Source: Burkholderiaceae bacterium
Lineage (GTDB): Bacteria; Pseudomonadota; Gammaproteobacteria; Burkholderiales; Burkholderiaceae_C
Assembly (NCBI GenBank): GCA_030654805.1
Contig: JAURWR010000007.1
Span: 1 to 35,319 of the forward strand
Length of the DNA stretch: 35,319 nucleotides
Direction of reading: 5' to 3'
In this document: positions 32,915 through 35,319 of the stretch, one piece after another
How positions within the stretch are numbered: position 1 is the first letter of the stretch
Layout: every line of letters starts with the position of its first letter
Position numbers and translations under genes: made by a program
The notes under the pieces: generated by a model
Databases searched by the model: none
The model's input: the letters and a program-made list of their open reading frames with translations, nothing else
What the model was told of the DNA's origin: nothing

Positions 32915-33241
32915 CTACTCGGCGCCTTCGGCGAACACCTTCTGCCAGACGGCGTTGCGCAGGCGTTCATTCACGGCATGCGCGCTCCCGTCAAAGGTGT
33001 CATGGGCTCGCCGCAGCGCCGCCTGCGCGGTCGATGCCTGCGGCATGGTCAGCGGCACGCGCCCCGCCACATGGGTGGCTCCCGGAACAGCGCGCAGGAT
33101 GGCCTGGCGATTCGGGTGTTCGTCGATGACCACCAGGTGATCCGCCTCCGGCTGGCCTTCGATGCAGACATGCCTGCCGATGACCTCGACCACGCGATCG
33201 TCAGAGAGGTGCTTGACGTAGACCGGTTCGGGAGCAGTCAT
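32915..33241 (-). CDS. Hypothetical nif-side protein, 108 aa
   Basis: I do not recognise this protein. It starts MTAPEPVYVKHLSDDRVVEV and continues with strand-like VCIEGQPEADHLVVIDEHPN, a hydrophobic middle AILRAVPGATHVAGRVPLTM, and a helical C-terminal half STAQAALRRAHDTFDGSAHA. It has one Cys and several His residues. GAGG lies nine bases before the ATG. It is the first gene after the nifK terminator, about 20 bp beyond it, and is followed by the Cys-rich gene after 27 bp, so it may begin a separate transcript or depend on read-through from nif. Confidence 0.72.
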   Translation of the reverse strand: MTAPEPVYVKHLSDDRVVEVIGRHVCIEGQPEADHLVVIDEHPNRQAILRAVPGATHVAGRVPLTMPQASTAQAALRRAHDTFDGSAHAVNERLRNAVWQKVFAEGAE

Positions 33242-33263
33242 GGGACGAACCTCGCGGTGAAAT

Positions 33264-33306
33264 GGGAAAACAAAAAATGCCCCGCGGCGAATCTCGCCAC
33301 GGGGCA
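33264..33306 (-). terminator. Intrinsic terminator after nifK
   Basis: Read on the minus strand, a 13-bp stem TGCCCCGTGGCGA / TCGCCGCGGGGCA with a three-base loop (one G-T pair) is followed by TTTTTTGTTTTCCC. It lies 31 bp beyond the nifK stop. It is the clearest rho-independent terminator in the window and separates nifDK from the small downstream genes, perhaps partially. Confidence 0.92.
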
Positions 33307-33337
33307 GAAACCCGCCCCGTGGACGGAGTCAACGTCG

Positions 33338-34897
33338 TCAGCGAATGATGTCGTAGCTGTAGTCTGTCTTGCCAGGGATGATGGTGTTGGCATCCAGTGT
33401 TTCGAAGAACTCGTCCAGGAACATGATCAGCGTGCGCAGCGCGCCGTCGTAGCCCCAGATCGGATACCGGTGGTAGTGGTGGCGATCGAAGATCGGGAAC
33501 ACCATGCGGATCAGCGGGATGCCGGTGTCGCGCTCCAGGTACTTGCCGTAGGTGTTGCCGATCAGGAAATCCACCGGCTCGGTGTGCAGCAGCGAACGCA
33601 TGTGCCAGAGGTCGCGCTTCGGATAGACCTGACAGCCCTTGCCGTAAGGCGATGCGTCGAACAGCGCTTGCACCTTCTTGGCCCAGCCGTCGTTGCCGTT
33701 GGTGGCCAGCACATGCGCCGGTTCGGCGCCGAGTTCGAGCAGGAACTGCGTGAGGCCCAGCATCATGTCCGGGTCACCGTACAGCGCGTAGCGCTTGCCG
33801 TGCAGGTGGGCCTGGCTGTCGGCCATCGCATCGACGAGCTGGCCGCGTTCCTTCTCCAGCTGCGCGGGAACGTCCTTGCCGGTCAGCCGTGACAGCGCCA
33901 TCACGAACGCGTCGGTGCCGGCCACGCCGATGGGGCTGTTGAGCACCACCACGTCGTGACCTTTTTCCTTCAGGTACTTGATGGTCTTCTCGCAGCTGTA
34001 CTCCTGGAACACGATCGTCGCCTTGGCGTTCAGCGCGCGGATGACGGTTTCCTTGGTGGTGCCGCCTTCGTACATGCGGAACTCGCCATCGGTCGGCGTG
34101 TTCCAGGTTTCCGACGGGTCGCACAGCACGTTGTAGTCGCAGCCGAACAGGTCGAATATGCGCTTGATTTCCTTCATGTTGCCGACGACGAAACCGTCGA
34201 AGCCACCGATGAAGTTGATGCTCTCGTCGGGCACGCGATCGAGTGCCGGCACGGTGCCCGCCTTGCCGTCCCAGAAGTGTTGCAGGATGCCGAGCAGCGC
34301 GTTGTCATAGCCGGTCACGTGGCTGCCGACAAAGGCCGGTGTGTGCGCGAACGGAACGTCGAAGTCGGCCGGCACACTGCCCTTTTCCTTCGAGGTCTTG
34401 ATGAAGGCGTTCAGGTCATCGCCGATGACTTCGGCCATGCAGGTGGTCGACACCGCGATCATCTCGGGCTTGTAGAGGTTGAGGGTGTTGGCCAGGCCGT
34501 CGATCATGTTGTTCAGGCCGCCGAACACCGCCGCGTCTTCGGTCATCGACGAGGACACGCACGACGTCGGCTCCTTGAAGTGGCGCGAGAAGTGCGAGCG
34601 GTAGTACGCCACGCAGCCCTGCGAGCCGTGCACGAAGCTCATCGTCTTGTGGAATCCGTTGGCCACGTAGACGGCGCCCAGCGGCTGGCAGGCCTTGGCC
34701 GGATTCACGGTCAAGGCTTCGCGGGCGAAGTTCTTGTCCTTGTATTCCTTGGTCTTGGTCCAGTCCCGGATCTCGGCGATCTTGTCGTCGGAATGGTTGA
34801 ACTCGAACTCGTTTTTCTTGCGGGCAAAGATGTCCTGGTATTCCGGCTCGCGGAACAGCATCTCGTGGTCGATGACCTTGTCTGCGTTTTGGGGCAT
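33338..34897 (-). CDS. nifK: Nitrogenase MoFe protein beta subunit NifK
   Basis: A 519-aa beta subunit of molybdenum nitrogenase, holding half of the P-cluster. The P-cluster cysteines fall at Cys70 ([11 protein letters not shown]), Cys95 ([11 protein letters not shown]) and Cys153 ([13 protein letters not shown]), identical to Azotobacter numbering. Position 99 is Tyr (CVAYY) and position 188 is Ala ([14 protein letters not shown]), where Azotobacter has Phe99 and Ser188. This Tyr/Ala pair matches the tyrosine-liganded P-cluster type known from Gluconacetobacter. The C-terminus ([15 protein letters not shown]) is intact. AGGAG precedes the ATG at 34897, and nifD ends 90 bp upstream on the same strand. 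A strong terminator follows. No nifE/N follows directly. Confidence 0.98.
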   Translation of the reverse strand: MPQNADKVIDHEMLFREPEYQDIFARKKNEFEFNHSDDKIAEIRDWTKTKEYKDKNFAREALTVNPAKACQPLGAVYVANGFHKTMSFVHGSQGCVAYYRSHFSRHFKEPTSCVSSSMTEDAAVFGGLNNMIDGLANTLNLYKPEMIAVSTTCMAEVIGDDLNAFIKTSKEKGSVPADFDVPFAHTPAFVGSHVTGYDNALLGILQHFWDGKAGTVPALDRVPDESINFIGGFDGFVVGNMKEIKRIFDLFGCDYNVLCDPSETWNTPTDGEFRMYEGGTTKETVIRALNAKATIVFQEYSCEKTIKYLKEKGHDVVVLNSPIGVAGTDAFVMALSRLTGKDVPAQLEKERGQLVDAMADSQAHLHGKRYALYGDPDMMLGLTQFLLELGAEPAHVLATNGNDGWAKKVQALFDASPYGKGCQVYPKRDLWHMRSLLHTEPVDFLIGNTYGKYLERDTGIPLIRMVFPIFDRHHYHRYPIWGYDGALRTLIMFLDEFFETLDANTIIPGKTDYSYDIIR

Positions 34898-34987
34898 GGT
34901 GAACTCCTGGCGATGACGCCGAAAGTGGGAATGGGTGGCTCGCCCGGAGATGCAGGCGAGCCCGCATCTCCGATCAGCCGAGGTGAA

Positions 34988-35319
34988 TCAAGCGGCCTTC
35001 TTCCACGGCGCCTTCGTCAGCGCCCAGACGGGGCTGGAGATCGCCATGTCCATGTCGCGCGCGAAGATCGCGAAGCCGTCGTAGCCGTGGTACGGGCCGG
35101 AGTAGTCCCAGCTGTGCATCTGACGGAACGGCACGCCCATCTTCTGGAACACGTACTTTTCCTTGATGCCCGAGCCGACCAGATCCGGCTGGACCTTCTC
35201 GACGAACTTCTCGAACTCGAAACCCGTCACGTCGTCATAGATCAGCGTGCCGTCCTTGACGTAGTGCGTGGTGCGCTGGTAGTCGTCGTTGTGGCCGAAC
35301 TCGTAGCCGGTGCCGACCA
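34988..35319 (-). CDS. nifD: Nitrogenase MoFe protein alpha subunit NifD (C-terminal fragment)
   Basis: The last ~110 residues of the alpha subunit are present; the frame is open at the right window edge, so the start is outside. Readable pieces are [20 protein letters not shown], then [30 protein letters not shown] (shown in part), and [21 protein letters not shown]. The His in QMHSWDY corresponds to alpha-His442 of Azotobacter, a FeMo-cofactor ligand. The C-terminus ends [10 protein letters not shown]. The usual order nifH-nifD-nifK is expected, with nifH and its sigma-54 promoter to the right of the window. Confidence 0.97.
   Translation of the reverse strand, partial: VGTGYEFGHNDDYQRTTHYVKDGTLIYDDVTGFEFEKFVEKVQPDLVGSGIKEKYVFQKMGVPFRQMHSWDYSGPYHGYDGFAIFARDMDMAISSPVWALTKAPWKKAA

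Noticed and set aside
1-35319. tRNA, rRNA, CRISPR arrays, insertion-sequence transposases, integrases
   Set aside because: None could be recognised by eye on either strand; no transposase-like or integrase-like protein is encoded.

Overview
The window looks like a chromosome segment from a nitrogen-fixing, nitrate-respiring betaproteobacterium of the Burkholderiales, probably the Rubrivivax/Leptothrix/Ideonella group. This rests on the high G+C content, the family resemblance of the proteins, the combination of nif and nar genes, and a GC-rich intergenic repeat (GCCCCTCGGGGGCAG type) of a kind I associate with that order. The lineage is an inference; there is no rRNA or tRNA gene in the window.

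Layout. (1) 1-3639, minus strand: nitrate block narX-narL-narK (narK runs off the left edge), with a perfect FNR/Anr box between narL and narK. (2) 3719-6570, minus: an overlapping thiolase and OFA-family MFS transporter pair, with a second FNR-type box upstream. (3) 6863-7462, plus: an unrecognised basic protein. (4) 7543-12773, minus: a complete branched-chain amino acid (or related amide/urea) ABC uptake locus, livG-livF-livK-livH-livM. Its gaps carry three copies of a short stop-proximal repeat and a pair of 94-bp hairpin elements. (5) 12873-18987: a protein quality-control region. It holds a DUF2325 gene and a CHAD remnant that both appear to lack their 5' parts, then htrA, a PEBP-family gene, hsp20 and an isoaspartyl-methyltransferase/erythromycin-esterase fusion. 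(6) 19140-25121: two 217-aa triple-BON paralogues in opposite orientation bracket a CBS-domain protein, a 2H RNA phosphoesterase (ThpR) and an archease-rtcB-capA operon. (7) 25243-30178, minus: a CheB-CheR-PAS protein and a hybrid histidine kinase. (8) 30548-31579, plus: an NAD-type isocitrate dehydrogenase. (9) 31599-35319, minus: hscB, three small nif-side genes, nifK, and the 3' end of nifD, which runs off the right edge.

How it fits together. Nitrate sensing and uptake, FNR-type sites, nitrogenase and a stress/repair block suggest a region used at low oxygen or on entry to it. The nif structural genes end at a strong intrinsic terminator. A compact run of small genes follows, including a Cys-rich protein and a solitary hscB, consistent with Fe-S supply to nitrogenase (inference). 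The most unusual signals are the twin 94-bp hairpins with a shared core and covarying arms, the Tyr99/Ala188 P-cluster signature in NifK, the apparent internal deletion in PDZ1 of HtrA next to the CHAD remnant, and a short well-initiated ORF overlapping the archease start.
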